The notes beneath the pieces are model-generated. The model worked only from the letters and a program-made list of their open reading frames with translations, was not told the origin of the DNA and made no database searches. The position numbers and the translations under genes were made by a program. Below, piece by piece: positions 1 to 10,899 of a stretch of 64,000 nucleotides of DNA (position 1 is the stretch's first letter; the number at the start of each line of letters is the position of its first letter). Source of the stretch: Epiperipatus broadwayi (lineage: Eukaryota > Onychophora > Udeonychophora > Euonychophora > Peripatidae); the NCBI GenBank assembly GCA_028023455.1, contig JAQFVV010000156.1, forward strand, positions 1,881,236 to 1,945,235. The letters are read 5' to 3'.

Positions 1-52
1 GAAAACTTCTGCGGCCCGGTGCCGGTCCATGGCCCGGTGGTTGAAGACCACT
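1..52. mobile_element. hAT-type transposon terminus (end of element, truncated by window)
   Basis: The first 52 bases are GC-rich, unlike everything around them, and end in CCACTG. Read on the minus strand they begin CAGTGG and continue through the CCGGGCC/GGACCGG pattern found at the ends of Charlie-like hAT transposons. The rest of the element lies outside the window, so the target duplication and the other end cannot be checked. Confidence 0.5.
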
Positions 53-1951
53 GATATAGACAGTACAGATTGCAACTTGTCCACAGAGATTGAGATTATT
101 GATACAAAGAAGTTTATTGTATATTTTAAATGAACTTGGTTTTAAAATAATACATAATGATGAGATGATGATAATCATCGTTACTATCTTTAGTAAACTA
201 TCCTATATGATTGGGTCTAAGTTTAGATATGAAGGATTTTGGAATTATAGAGCCAGGAATTTAAAATGACAAACTGTATATGCATACTTTGGCAATCATT
301 CCTGGTCCATCATTTTATAATATTGATCAATATTACAAAATATGTTTGATTACCCAGAGTTAGCTTAATGTCTTATCAGTAGCATGTAAAAAAAAAGTGA
401 GATATGTATATATTGTTAAGATTGCTTTTTATATTCATTTTCCTAAGGTTGAGTTCAAATTTCAGATGCACAGTAAAAGCCACAAAGAACAATTTTGCAT
501 CATTTTAAAGAAAATAAAACGGTCTATTTAGTGATACATATTTTATTAATGAGACATTAAGCATCAAAAATCTTTAATATCAAGTCTTTCATATAGTTTA
601 TTCCTCCTAAAATTTATATTTCCAAGTGGCTGCCTAATTATTACATTGATGTAACTCTGAAATAACATGATGAATGTTTTACCTGATTGAATAAAATATG
701 CTCTGCTATTTGCTAATGTATTGTTTTGAAAGTAACATTACATATTTTAAAAGAAAATCCAGGGACAGGTGTATGAAAGAAAAAACACTAAACAAAAAAC
801 TTGCAACAAACATGTCAAGAAGAATACTGCCTGACTGAAATGAAGATTCTAAAATCAATTATGTTAGAGTAACATAATAGACTGTATGAACCCAATAAAT
901 ATCTGGTAAAGTAGATAGATAAATGTACTACACAACTGTCATCAATATTTGTTCTTATTATTATTTATTTACATAAGTATAAAATTTATCTCGGCTGTAT
1001 CATAATATATTGACATTGTGTTAGAAATTAATATATTAAATCATTAGTTAATATTTTATCGTACTTTTGCCCATTTATATTTATTTGTCTACATTATTTT
1101 TATAAATACACATTTCTCAGGAAAGGAATGCTAATCAATGTATTTGTAATTTTATGATTCTTCTTATTATTATTATTACTTGTTTCTTTTTCTTTATTAG
1201 TTGTTAAATAAATTTTATTAAAATAATAATATCTAGTTAGTGCAATTTTGGCTCTCTGCCTTGTTACACAAATTGGTTTGCATTCAAATATATTGTCAGG
1301 GTTATCTGAATAATGTACAAGTCCATTCTCTAAACAGTATAATTAGTGGGATGCTAACTGAAATGTTAGGATTGAGAGCTGAGGTCTGTTTTGCTTATGT
1401 TCAATGGTTGGTCTTCTCTATGAACTGAGACCCTGGACACTGTCATAAGTCTCTAAGTTAAGCTACTAGTATGGAGGGATGATCTTGAAACTGACTGCCA
1501 CAAAGATACTGTCAAAAAATGATAATGAAATATAGCTTGATTTATAGTGAATGTATAAAAAAAATGATATAGGCAACAGATGCTTGAACATCATTATCAA
1601 TCCTAAATGTGACTATTTGGGAAATATCGATCATAAATGAGAGTTTGTGGTTAATCTTAAGAATCCCTTTGATATATATAGTACATTAACTAAGAATGTA
1701 ACGGCAAATTTCATTATAATATATATATAAAATCAAAGTTATAATTTTCCGTATTCAAAATTATCCACTGATTAATAATTATTTTGTTATTATAGGTACT
1801 ATCTTATAACATTTTATGAATAATTGTGCAGCCTGTATGTTTATCAAACCACAAATTCAATGTATATAATAAACATCTTAGTGCTTTCTATAAAATTACA
1901 TTTAATCACTGCTCATGTTGAACTTTAAATATTACAAACTTTAATTCTTAC
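53..1951. other. AT-rich sequence without a recognisable gene (probable TMEM248-like intron)
   Basis: This stretch lies downstream of the TMEM248-like exon on the minus strand, so it is probably the intron that follows that exon. I see only short chance reading frames, including a 62-codon frame at 1240-1428 with no recognisable domain. The next TMEM248 exon is not visible here. Confidence 0.5.
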
Positions 1952-2107
1952 CTCTGCAACATCAGGATCTCTCAAATCTGCTGCTCGAACAAAATAGGCT
2001 AATGAAATTGTTGTTACGGCAAATGCAGTTAAACATACCATAAAGACTATCAAAGGAGGCCGACTGGATAAGAATCCTTTCATATTCTCAATTGGCCTAA
2101 AACTCAT
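1952..2107 (-). CDS. TMEM248: TMEM248-like protein, first coding exon (52 codons; partial gene)
   Basis: The exon encodes 52 residues starting MSFRPIENMKGFLSSRPP and ending DPDVAE. This matches the N-terminus of vertebrate TMEM248: the PxENxK start, the SSRPPL motif, the first membrane helix (about residues 18-40), then a short charged stretch ending in MAE in the human protein. TMEM248 is a conserved two-pass membrane protein of unclear function. Splicing signals agree: on the minus strand a TTTTAG acceptor ends at 2118, leaving 10 nt of 5' UTR (2117-2108), and the donor GAG|GTAAGA follows base 1952 in phase 0. The apparent frame continues to 1925 but that part is intron. The non-coding first exon would lie above 2117 and the remaining coding exons beyond base 1. 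The call rests on remembered family similarity plus the splice sites. Confidence 0.82.
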
Positions 2108-2117
2108 GATGAAAAAC

Positions 2118-2645
2118 CTAAAATAGACAAATAAAAATAAATAATAAAGAATTCATTATTATTATCAAAATTTAGTCTAAATATGCATATACATATTAAA
2201 AAATTTCATTAATATGTTATACTATAGGATATTAAGAGCTCCTTACTAACTAATTCTAAATTTATTACAACTGATTATAGAGTATCAAGATTTTTAAAAA
2301 GTACAAAAATCACAAAATACAAAAGTAAGAAGAGAGGTTAAAACTATTTATTACTAAATATTCCTCACGAGCTTATAATTTTTCTTCTTATACTAATATC
2401 TATATTGTTTTCCTTCTTTCTTCTAACAATTTTTTTTTCTTCTAATAAATTTCATAGGAAAGTCTACAATTTTTTTCTTTATTAATTTATTTTTATTTAA
2501 TCGTACTTTCTTTCATTTATATTGTTTACATTCTTAATGTTTGCTTTTTTTAAGATCTTTATTAGGCAGCATTATTATAAAATGATGTTGGAGAAAGTCA
2601 CAGAATTATACTATCAGGCAAAAAGCAATCATAAATAACTTATAT
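2118..2645. other. AT-rich stretch, no gene seen
   Basis: Probable 5' intron of the TMEM248-like gene. It contains long T and A runs and no reading frame of note. Confidence 0.4.
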
Positions 2646-2814
2646 TCAATAGATGGCGTTTTACCAAAACCACCGAAACAAGTGTAAAATTTGTTTAAAT
2701 CAGCTGATCTGAGGGTGAGCAAATGAAAAAGATAGTTAATTCTGACTCTTTTGTCGTTTATGTAAACAAATTTTACACTTGTTTCGGTGGTTTTGGTAAA
2801 ACGCCATCTATTGA
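2646..2814. repeat. Inverted repeat with perfect 52-bp arms
   Basis: Bases 2646-2697 and 2763-2814 are perfect reverse complements (arms start TCAATAGATGGCG). The 65-bp spacer contains the start of the ~410-bp repeat unit that recurs downstream. The right arm is part of that direct repeat and is present again near 3174-3223, whereas the left arm is not. The hairpin therefore probably formed by an inverted duplication or by insertion into the array. Confidence 0.8.
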
Positions 2815-3800
2815 TTATAAATAACAAGTGATAGCAAGTTACGTGAATAACTTGTTTTTGTTTTTTATAAATGTACCTTTAAAGTTTTCTTGCAATGCTA
2901 TATATTGCAGACTTTGACTATGTGGTGAAACTGAACTGAGATCAGACCCATATAGATATCTGGTTTGTTAGGCTGAGTTTGAAGACTTTACCCGTCTGAA
3001 AAATTCACGCTTGCAAACTGATAGAAACGTTTTGCATAAACACTTGGAGTCAGTGTTTAGATCTAGTGTCTAACTCTATCCTTCATTGATGATAGCAAAT
3101 AGCTTGAAATCAGCTGATCTGAGGGTGAGCAAATGAAAGAGATAGTTAATTCTGACTCTTTTGTCATTTATGTAAACAAATTTTACACTTGTTTCGGTGG
3201 TTTTGGTAAAACGACATCTATTGATCATAAATAACAAGTGATAGCAAGTTATGTGAATAACTTGTTTTTGTTTTTCATAAATGTACCTTTAAAGTTTTCT
3301 TGCAATGATATATATTGCAGAGACTTTGACTATGTGGTGAAACTGAACTGAAATCAGACCCATATAGATATAAACAAAGGCAAAACTCCCCATACAGTAG
3401 TTCCACCCTGTGCCAAACAGAGTAATCAATGGATGCCAGAAGGCTTGTGCATAAAACCCCTATCTAGTGCCTTCTGGCATCCATTGATTACTCTGTTTGG
3501 CACAGGGTGGCACTACTGTATGGGGAGTTTTGCCTTTGTTTACAACAAATTATGTGCTAGTATAGAGATGGTGATCATGTGATGTTTGATGGTTTAACCC
3601 ATATAGATATCTAGTTTGTTAGGCTGAGTATGAAGACTTTACCGGTCTGAAAAATTCACGCTTGCAAACTGATAGAAACGTTTTGCATAAACACTTGGAG
3701 TCTGTGTTTAGATCTAGTTTCTAACTCTATCCTTCACTGATGATAGCAAATAGCTTGAAATCAGCTGATCTGAGTGTGAGCAAATGAAAGAAATAGTTAT
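2698..3800. repeat. Tandem repeat, unit about 410 bp, about 2.5 copies, interrupted
   Basis: The marker CAGCTGATCTGAG occurs at 2701, 3111 and 3762. After removing the insertion and its duplicated target at 3372-3610 the spacing is 410 and about 412 bp. The shared unit includes a TTGTTAGGCTGAG segment (about 2967, 3617), an AAATTCACGCTTGCAAACTG segment and a TTATGTGAATAACTTG segment. Copies differ by scattered substitutions. No coding potential is seen. Confidence 0.8.
3372..3596. mobile_element. Fold-back element (225 bp) inserted with a 14-bp target duplication
   Basis: The flanks ACCCATATAGATAT at 3358-3371 and 3597-3610 are identical. The same 14 bases occur only once at the matching place in the neighbouring unoccupied repeat unit (2946-2959), which proves insertion. 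The insert has 72-bp arms (3372-3443 and 3470-3541) with one visible mismatch and a 26-bp loop. A one-sided 55-bp tail (3542-3596) ends GATGTTTGATGGTTTA. Related sequence recurs near 35.6, 36.2, 42.5 and 48.3 kb, where both sides can carry the tail. This suggests the copy lost one outer end when it inserted, as expected for a 5'-truncated retrotransposed transcript. Confidence 0.8.
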
Positions 3801-5059
3801 GTTACAAATAAACAATAATGACTTATAAGAAGTACTTTTGATTACTTAGATTGAAATCATGATCAATTGAATATATGTAGATAAGAAAAAGATGTTCAGT
3901 TGATAATGATTATGATCTAAATAATAGAAAAGATTTATCTATATATTTCTCTATAAGTTATATATTATTATTTATTTGTATTATTTATTTGATTGGCTGT
4001 CTCAGTTATAATTGCGCGTGTGAAAGACTAGCATACTTTCAATTTATTATTGTATCATTATTATAATTTAAAAGTATTATATATAGTGTATTTTTAATGG
4101 ACAACTTATTAATATATATAGAGATCTAAAATATTCCTCGGTTCTACTGCATGTATGACACTGCTAGATTAAAGCTATTACAGAATTACACTACAAAAAC
4201 AAAGATAATTTAAAATTGAAAGATAATGCATTACTCAAACCTGGAATGTACTGATTATGCACAAAAAAAGTATAGTGTAATAAAAATGAAGACTATTACA
4301 CACATATTGACAACAACTATAACAATATATATAAACAAAAAAACACTAGAATAACTCTACAACATTAAAAATGTCTATATAAAATTAAAAAATAATTTCT
4401 TTGCTATAGCCAGCTAATGGCTTCTTCTGCCATCGTGAATAGCAATACGTTAATATTTAAATTCTCATTAATGGCCAACTTTCCATAAATTGTGAATACT
4501 AATACAATTACACTGTTTATTCAACACACTATCAGTACTATTTATAAAATATGATTCCTTAATTTTTCTTTTCTTCAAATCATTTTCCAATGCAAAACAA
4601 AAATACTATCAAAGCAGAATTCTCCACTACAAATCATATTGTAATTTCATTCTTAGGAAGAATATTACAAAGCCTGTCTACACTATAACCATGTAAAAGA
4701 TGATCGATATCACTTTGACTTGATAGATTTATATTCAACATTACTATAATGTAGGTCTAGGATCCAACAACTCAAGCAAGTAAAAATTGAAATTTTACAA
4801 ACATGTGCAGATAGAATGTGACAAAATTTACAGATAATATATATTTATAATAATTGGTAACTGAAATAAGTTGGAAATCAAAAGAGAGGAAATTCTGTTG
4901 GACAATATGGACTTGAAAGTGAAATTAAAACATGAAACGATTTATAAATTTTTATAATTTTAATGACCTTTTAATTGATAATACATTTTTGTGAAGCCAA
5001 AATTTCTAAAAATACACATGACCTTTACTGGATATTAGAAACAAGCAATAGAAGACTTG
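3801..5059. other. AT-rich stretch, no gene seen
   Basis: There are no reading frames with recognisable domains, no tRNA-like sequence and no obvious repeats. Confidence 0.4.
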
Positions 5060-5239
5060 TTTAATATTAAAAACATGACTATGAGTACAGTTTTCCTGAA
5101 GGTTTGTGATTATGGTATTTTAGTTGTATTTATATATTGGACTATTTCAATCATCTAATATTAAGTATTGAAAGTCTTTAGAAAAATTTAAGTTTATTTA
5201 AATATTCCAATTACATTCAACTGTTTGTAATAATACATG

Positions 5240-7250
5240 ACGACTTCACAAGAGTTTCTCATGCAGTAAAAAAATCATATTCTACATTATATGGAAAAAT
5301 AAAAGAATGCCAAAAGAAAAAACTTGCAAATCTACATGGACTTATCAAAAGTCATAATGTAACAAGCAAGGTACCAGCTGTATCTGTTAAAAATCTCAGT
5401 TCTAAACATCTAACAGATGCTGAAATTTCTGCTCTCAAAAAAGAATTAAAACTTTGCCATTACACTATCTAATATCCCTTTATTAGATATAATGACAGCC
5501 ATTGAGAAAGTCACTCAAAAATTGCCATTAGAAGAAGCAGCAGAATTACACTGGAGAATAAAAAAAAACATTTGAGAAGCAACAAAAATTGAAGTCAAAC
5601 ATATCCTATGATGAGACGAAAGCAATTAAATTTCTCTAAGTAGATAAATCTATAATTTATTCTCCCTGCTGACAAAGGCAATGCTACAGTTGTAATGGAT
5701 ACAATTGATTATGACAACAAAATACAAGAACTTCTTACAACAGGCCAATATAAAAAGGGGCAAAAAATCCGATACCAAGTATAGAAACAAAGTTACAACC
5801 ATTACTCAGAAAGCATTGCAGGTACTTAGATTCACAAAAAAGTAAACTAACATCACATTTCAACAAAATTCCTCATTTTTATGGTCTGCCTAAAATCCAT
5901 AAGGGATTAAAACCTATTGTTAGTTCTAGAAATTCACCTTGCCAAAATTTCTCAAGATTTATTCTGGAAGTTCTTAGTCCTTTTGCATACAATACCCAGT
6001 CTTTTGTCAGGGATTCTAGATACTTTGTAGAATCAAGAGCATGAAAATTGAAAGAATTGACATACTAGAACGCTTTAATGTGGAAAATTTATTCACCAAC
6101 CTATAATGTGAAGAAGTTTTGTCTGTTGTAGGAAAAATATTAAATGATGATAATAGCTTAGAAACCAGAACAAATCTTCCTATTGATAGTATAATAGAAG
6201 TATTAACATTCTGCATAATAACAACCTATGTTCAATACAACATAGAATTCTTCCAAACAAATCAAGGAATGGCTACGGGCTTACCCATGTCATTCCTGAT
6301 TAGCAATATTTACATGAAAGAACTTGGAACCATAGCTATTAAGACTACTCCATATCCACCTAAAATTTGACTTCAGTATGTTTATGATACATTTGTTGTA
6401 TGGCCACATGGTGGAGTACTACTACAAACTTTCTGGAAAGCCATCAATCACCTTCATTAAATTCACAATAAAATCAGAACAATAACAAAAATTGGCATTC
6501 TCAGATATTCTTGTAACAAGACTCCCTGGTGATGTACTAAAAATTATAGTTTACAGAAAACCTACATATACAGGAAAATACTTTTCATATACATCCAATC
6601 ACACCAGAATACACAAAACACTGAGTTGTACTATAACTGTGGAACAGAAGATAAGAAGTTTGTTCAGAAATCAGTGATTTAAAAAAAAAAGATCTATATA
6701 GAACAAAATTCTTATGAAAAATGGCTATCCATCAGCAAATAAACAAAACAAAATTATTGGTTCTGTAGTGTACCTAAACATACCAAAAATAGCAGAAAAA
6801 TTTAAGAAAATATGCAATCAGTATAACATCAGAACAGCTTTCCATAGACATACCACATTATAAAGAATTTTAACATCTGCAAAGCCTAAACTTGAAATGC
6901 AGAAAAGCAAAAACTGCATCAATAAAATACCATGTAAATGTAAATGTATATTAGTGAAACCAGTTGCCCCATCAAAAAATAATTGCAAGACACAAACTGA
7001 TGATAGAAAAGAGAACACAGATGTGTCTAAGATAGCAGACCATGTATATACCAATGAATATATGTTCAATTAGAAAAATACAAAAATATTGAATAGAAAG
7101 GAAAAGGTACAAAGAAGAAAATTCAAAGAAGCTGCTCACATAACAAAGGTGAATAACTATAAGTCAACCTTCTGTGGCTATCCATAATATATGGAAACCA
7201 CTAATCAACTTTTGTCTTATAGAAAAGTGGAGAAATCAAAAGGAACCTCA
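5240..7250 (+). pseudogene. Penelope-type reverse transcriptase with GIY-YIG endonuclease, broken
   Basis: The coding remnant is spread over all three plus-strand frames with many stops and shifts. In order one can read an N-terminal region with LPADKGNATVVMD (about 5665-5700), the RT segment HFYGLPKIHKG...PIVSSRNSP (about 5877-5940), a degenerate ...NLFTNL (about 6080-6105), QGMATGLPMSFLISNIYMKE (6263-6322), a catalytic-box remnant YDTFV where FxDDxFV is expected (about 6383), the VYRKPTYTGKY motif (about 6550-6582), and a C-terminal GIY-YIG-like segment with NKIPCK and SKIADHVYTNEY (about 6920-7065). This order is diagnostic of Penelope-like elements, which use a telomerase-related RT. No intact protein can be made. 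Confidence 0.85.
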
Positions 7251-7289
7251 TAAATAAGTATATGAAATTTCTACTAGACTATTATCTTT

Positions 7290-7372
7290 GGCAGGATGGC
7301 TCAGTTGGTTAGAGCATTCCCTTAAAAATTCAATATTCAAGAAGCTAAGGGTCCACGTTTGATTTCCAACTA
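7290..7372 (+). repeat. tRNA-like sequence (Pol III A box and weak B box) at PLE 3' side
   Basis: GGATGGCTCAGTTGGTTAGA (7294-7313) is a near-perfect tRNA D-arm/A box. About 45 nt further, CCACGTTTGATTTCC resembles a mutated B box. The anticodon arm does not fold well and there is no clear acceptor stem, so it is a tRNA-derived repeat head or tRNA pseudogene, not a working tRNA. It sits between the PLE coding remnant and its right inverted repeat. Confidence 0.55.
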
Positions 7373-7386
7373 GTACTGTCACCAGT

Positions 7387-7452
7387 CAGGCTGGAAACAT
7401 CTGACAATGAGAGAATACCTCTTGAAACATTGTGCATATATTAACCTGTGTG
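7387..7452 (+). ncRNA. Decayed hammerhead-ribozyme-like motif in the PLE flank
   Basis: CTGACAA (7401-7407, canonical CUGANGA with the second G changed) is followed by a stem GAGAG/CUCUU with loop AATAC (7409-7423) and then GAAAC (7424-7428). The outer strands AACAT (7396-7400) and ATATT (7437-7441), and CAGG (7387-7390) and CCTG (7445-7448), could pair as stem I with a mismatch. The cleavage triplet is not clean. Penelope elements are known to encode hammerhead motifs in their terminal repeats, which makes the reading plausible. The loss of the core G suggests it is inactive. Confidence 0.4.
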
Positions 7453-7600
7453 CTATTACTAACAGTTGAATGTAATTGGAATATTTAAATAAAGTTAAAT
7501 CTTTCTAAAAACATTCACAACTTAATATTAAATAATGGACCAATACATAAATACAAATGATTATGAGTATATTGTGAAACAGATCATAAATTTCAAGTAA

Positions 7601-9020
7601 AGCTGAAAAACAGCTACAAATTTCTACAATGTCCTAGACATAATCTAAATATCACATTACATCAGAAATTGATTTGAATTTTGGATATAATTGCCAGTGA
7701 ACCAGATAAACCCCGGATGAAAGAATAATTAAGGAACTAACTGACAAAAGTTTAATAAAGTTAAAACAACCAGCAACATCAAAATAGTTATCAGAAAATA
7801 AGATACTAATTGCAATGAAAAGAAATTAAAATAATGATCGTTTAAAGAAGTTAAATAAAAAAGTACACAAAAAATAATATAAAAATAACTGCAGAGATTT
7901 TAAAAATGAACACAAATTTGGAAAATGAAAACCTTTTTCAGAGAATTCAAAGCATCAAAAAGGCAATGATCAAATTATAAGTGAATTAACAAAGATCAAC
8001 AGAGATGAAAGAAATATATTGAAGGCTAATTATGGGGGTGATGCATAAGACAATCCTTGAATTCATCTTGAGATCAGTGCCAAAAGATAAGGTTAATGAC
8101 AAAATTATATGAATTAATCTGGAAACTACTTAATGGCCTGTAGATTAGACAAAATATGTTTATATTTTTTACATAAAAAAAGTCTTGAAAAAAGTGTGCA
8201 AACTATCATTTAGGGTACAAAAAAAGCATGTACATAAATGATTGAAAACATGTATATATGATATATATTCAGAATTCGTCTGTATGAATTAAAATTATAC
8301 TGCCATTTTGGCTGAATAGCTCCTGCCATCATTTTAGTAAGAAATGTTATTTTAAAATATATATAATGACCTTACAAACATTACATTGAACAAGATTAAA
8401 TGTTTATCCAATCATGAGTATTATTAGTAAGCTGATAATCTGGAATAGAATTAACATTTTTTTGATTAATGGAAAGAGACTTAAATATTATCATATTTGT
8501 TGATATAATGCAGTTTGTCAAGAATATCAGGGGTCCTTTTTTTTTGATGGAGACTGCTACATCTGAATAAAGTCTTCATATTAGAGCAAATTACATTTTG
8601 ACCTGTATCAATAACATAAAAGGTCATGATACTACATTAACATGAGACCAGATTATATTGACAAATGTGATGATACATCTAAGTTATCTCCCATTTGGAA
8701 AAACATTTTAAAACCTATTAATCCTCCTCCTCATTACATAATTAAAAAAAACTTTTGATTAGATAAACTTTTAATTTTGTCACCATGTGTTGCTTGCAGA
8801 ACCTTTTTTTTTTAAAAAAAAAAAATAATATTCCTTATTCAGCAAATGGCAGATGCAACTTAGCCAAAATGTTACTGCAATATTAATATTAATCACACAT
8901 TCAATGAACCTAAAATATATAACATTTACATCTGTTAACAATGAAAACTTTCATTTTAACATATATAGTAAGTATATTTACATATACATACCCTGTATTA
9001 AAGTTTATAAGGTAATAACA
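7601..9020. other. AT-rich stretch, no gene seen
   Basis: No convincing coding similarity, tRNA or structured repeat was found. There are homopolymer runs of T and A near 8538 and 8807-8824. Confidence 0.4.
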
Positions 9021-10010
9021 TGTATACTGAACCCTACCATTTGATGGCGCTATTTTTTGCCCAATGCACATCAATATACTGATTCACGGGCCATCTGTTT
9101 GTTTACATAATATTATGGTAAAAGGTTTTTTTTTTTTCAACAGGTTTTTAATTTTTTTTCATCGGTCTGGCTGTTTGGTTTACATTATATTACGGTAAAC
9201 CACCAAAGACTTGTTTTGTTTTTCACTTAGTTTTTTTTAATAAACAAACACTTTGTTTTTAGATGGTGTGGGGAAGTTGATTTGCTTCAGTAAACCACCA
9301 AAGAATTTTTTTTTCACCCAGTTTTTTTTGGGGGAATTTCATTTTTTAATAAACAAACACTTTGTTTTTAGATGGTGTAAGGGATGCTGATTTGCTTTTA
9401 AATTATCAACTAACGGTCCATCGGTTTCTTTACATAATACTACGGTAACTTTTTTTTTTTTTTGGTAACTTTCTTTACCTAAAAGTCATAAAGTTTTTTT
9501 TTATTAACAAACACTTTGTTGTTTTTAGATGGTGGAGGGGGGTTGGTTTGCTTTTAAACTATCTTCTTTTTTTTGTTGATGTTTTGATTTACTGAAAGAC
9601 TTAAACAATTCCTTTTGAATAAACCAACACTTGGTTTTTTAGAGGGTGGAGGGGAAGGATTGTTTTGATTTTAAATTGTGGTTATTTTTTTAATTAATTT
9701 ATGAGGTTTTTTTTTTTTCAAATCTTTATACTACAGAAGGCTTTATATGATAGTGAAAAGTTCTTCCTTAATTTTTGGGCCTTTTTAAAAAAGGCATAAA
9801 CAATTCGTTTTTAAAGAACTTTTTTTTTTAAGCCGGGGGGGGGGGGGTGTGGAGTGGCAGGGAAGATTTATTTTGATTTTTAATTATCAACTTCTTTTTT
9901 GATTTTCTTTTTGAATAATTATGTTACCGCACAATTATTTATTTTTTAGGGGGGGGGGGGATTTTGAATAAACTCTTAAACACTTCTTTTTTTTTTTTGG
10001 TATAATAAAA
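9021..10010. repeat. Degenerate T/G-rich tandem repeats
   Basis: The motif AAACAAACACTTTG followed by TTTTTAGATGGTG recurs near 9243, 9350 and 9508 with a worn version near 9623. CATCTGTTTGTTTACATAAT-like and GGTAAACCACCAAAGA segments lie in between. The copies are separated by long T runs and by G runs (about 9836-9847 and 9951-9960). It is a decaying minisatellite-like block with no coding capacity. Confidence 0.6.
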
Positions 10011-10110
10011 TATTACCTACTTTAGCTGTTAATGAAACTTATCAAATATTACCTACCTACTTTATAATCATGTGAACAACAAAAACAACAACAGTTTCCC
10101 ATGAAATAAT

Positions 10111-10461
10111 TTATTGAATCAAAAATAAATGAAAATTTGGACAAGTTGTGAACCAAACCAAGTAAAAAACACCATTTTTGGGGGCATAAAAAAATAGCAG
10201 CCAAAAAAGTAACATGCAAATAAAATAACAGGGAAGCCTCAAAGCTGTAAGTAACAGGATTTTGGAGCCCTCGAACCAACTTCCCTTGCACAGACTTTCA
10301 CAGGTATTCTTGCAGGAGTGGCAATGGAATTCCCAAATCCTGTAGTTGACTAAAAGCATGTCTCTCCCACAAGCGCATACCTTCGCATCTGGGAGAATTT
10401 TCTCTTTCTGGGAAAACAAAATAGTGTCCACTTCCGTGGCTGGCAATTCACTTGCCTTCAA
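10111..10461 (-). pseudogene. Merlin/IS1016-type (ISXO2-like) transposase, N-terminal fragment
   Basis: The 116-codon minus-strand frame carries a short cysteine cluster (C29, C31, C47, C50, C54) followed by KGSWFEGSKILLLTALRLP (about residues 59-77). A zinc-ribbon followed by a GTWFEGSK-like motif is the typical start of Merlin-superfamily (IS1595/ISXO2-related) transposases. The catalytic DDE-type core is not visible, and after about residue 80 the frame runs into unrelated hydrophobic sequence. The same motif occurs in the other Merlin remnant near 37.5 kb. It is an isolated, truncated copy. A host protein with a similar zinc ribbon is less likely. Confidence 0.6.
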
Positions 10462-10899
10462 CTAATTTGGATAACTTGCTGATGACATTTTACTGTTCTC
10501 ACACAGATTCACACATAAACAGGTATTTGCGTGTGAAATGGGAAAAAACTGCTGAAAAGAAGAACCTTTTGAATTTGTGTGCAGTTCAAAACTGTAGGGA
10601 AGCATGTGTGATGACATGACATTTCTTAATATGAAATACTAATTCCACTATGCTTTCTAAAAAATTTCCGACAATGTATTTTTGGAGAGTTTTGTCTTTT
10701 TCAAATATGGCCACCATCAAATAAGACCATAGCGATAGTGCAAGAGCACTCACTTGAGGAATATTGTCGCAATGCAACAGGCATAGTATTTCATTATGTA
10801 ATCGTAGAATATATTGCCCTCGGTGGCCTGTTACGGCTCGGCTCAAACAACACCTATTGTAGTGTCAGCCATAAGTTAAGACTGCTAAAATGGTATATT

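Larger units (their letters stand above)
5060..7600 (+). mobile_element. Penelope-like element (PLE), decayed, with inverted flanking repeats
   Basis: A reverse-transcriptase plus GIY-YIG coding remnant (about 5240-7250) is flanked by diverged inverted repeats. About 5103-5225 matches the reverse complement of about 7461-7570, for example TTTAAATATTCCAATTACAT on the left against its complement near 7470-7490. Penelope elements are known to carry terminal repeats that can be inverted. The 3' side also holds a tRNA-like head and a decayed hammerhead-like motif. The outer limits are approximate. Confidence 0.75.

Noticed and set aside
2701-2740. CTGATCTGAG...GAAA in the ~410-bp repeat as another hammerhead
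   Set aside because: Two extra bases interrupt CUGAUGA and there is no complementary stem II or stem I; it is a chance resemblance.
7290-7372. Functional tRNA gene
   Set aside because: The A box is excellent, but the anticodon arm, B box and acceptor stem do not fold properly; it is tRNA-derived only.
10586-10846. Minus-strand 86-codon frame as a conserved exon
   Set aside because: I recognise no domain and see no convincing splice sites; it may be part of the Merlin-related repeat.
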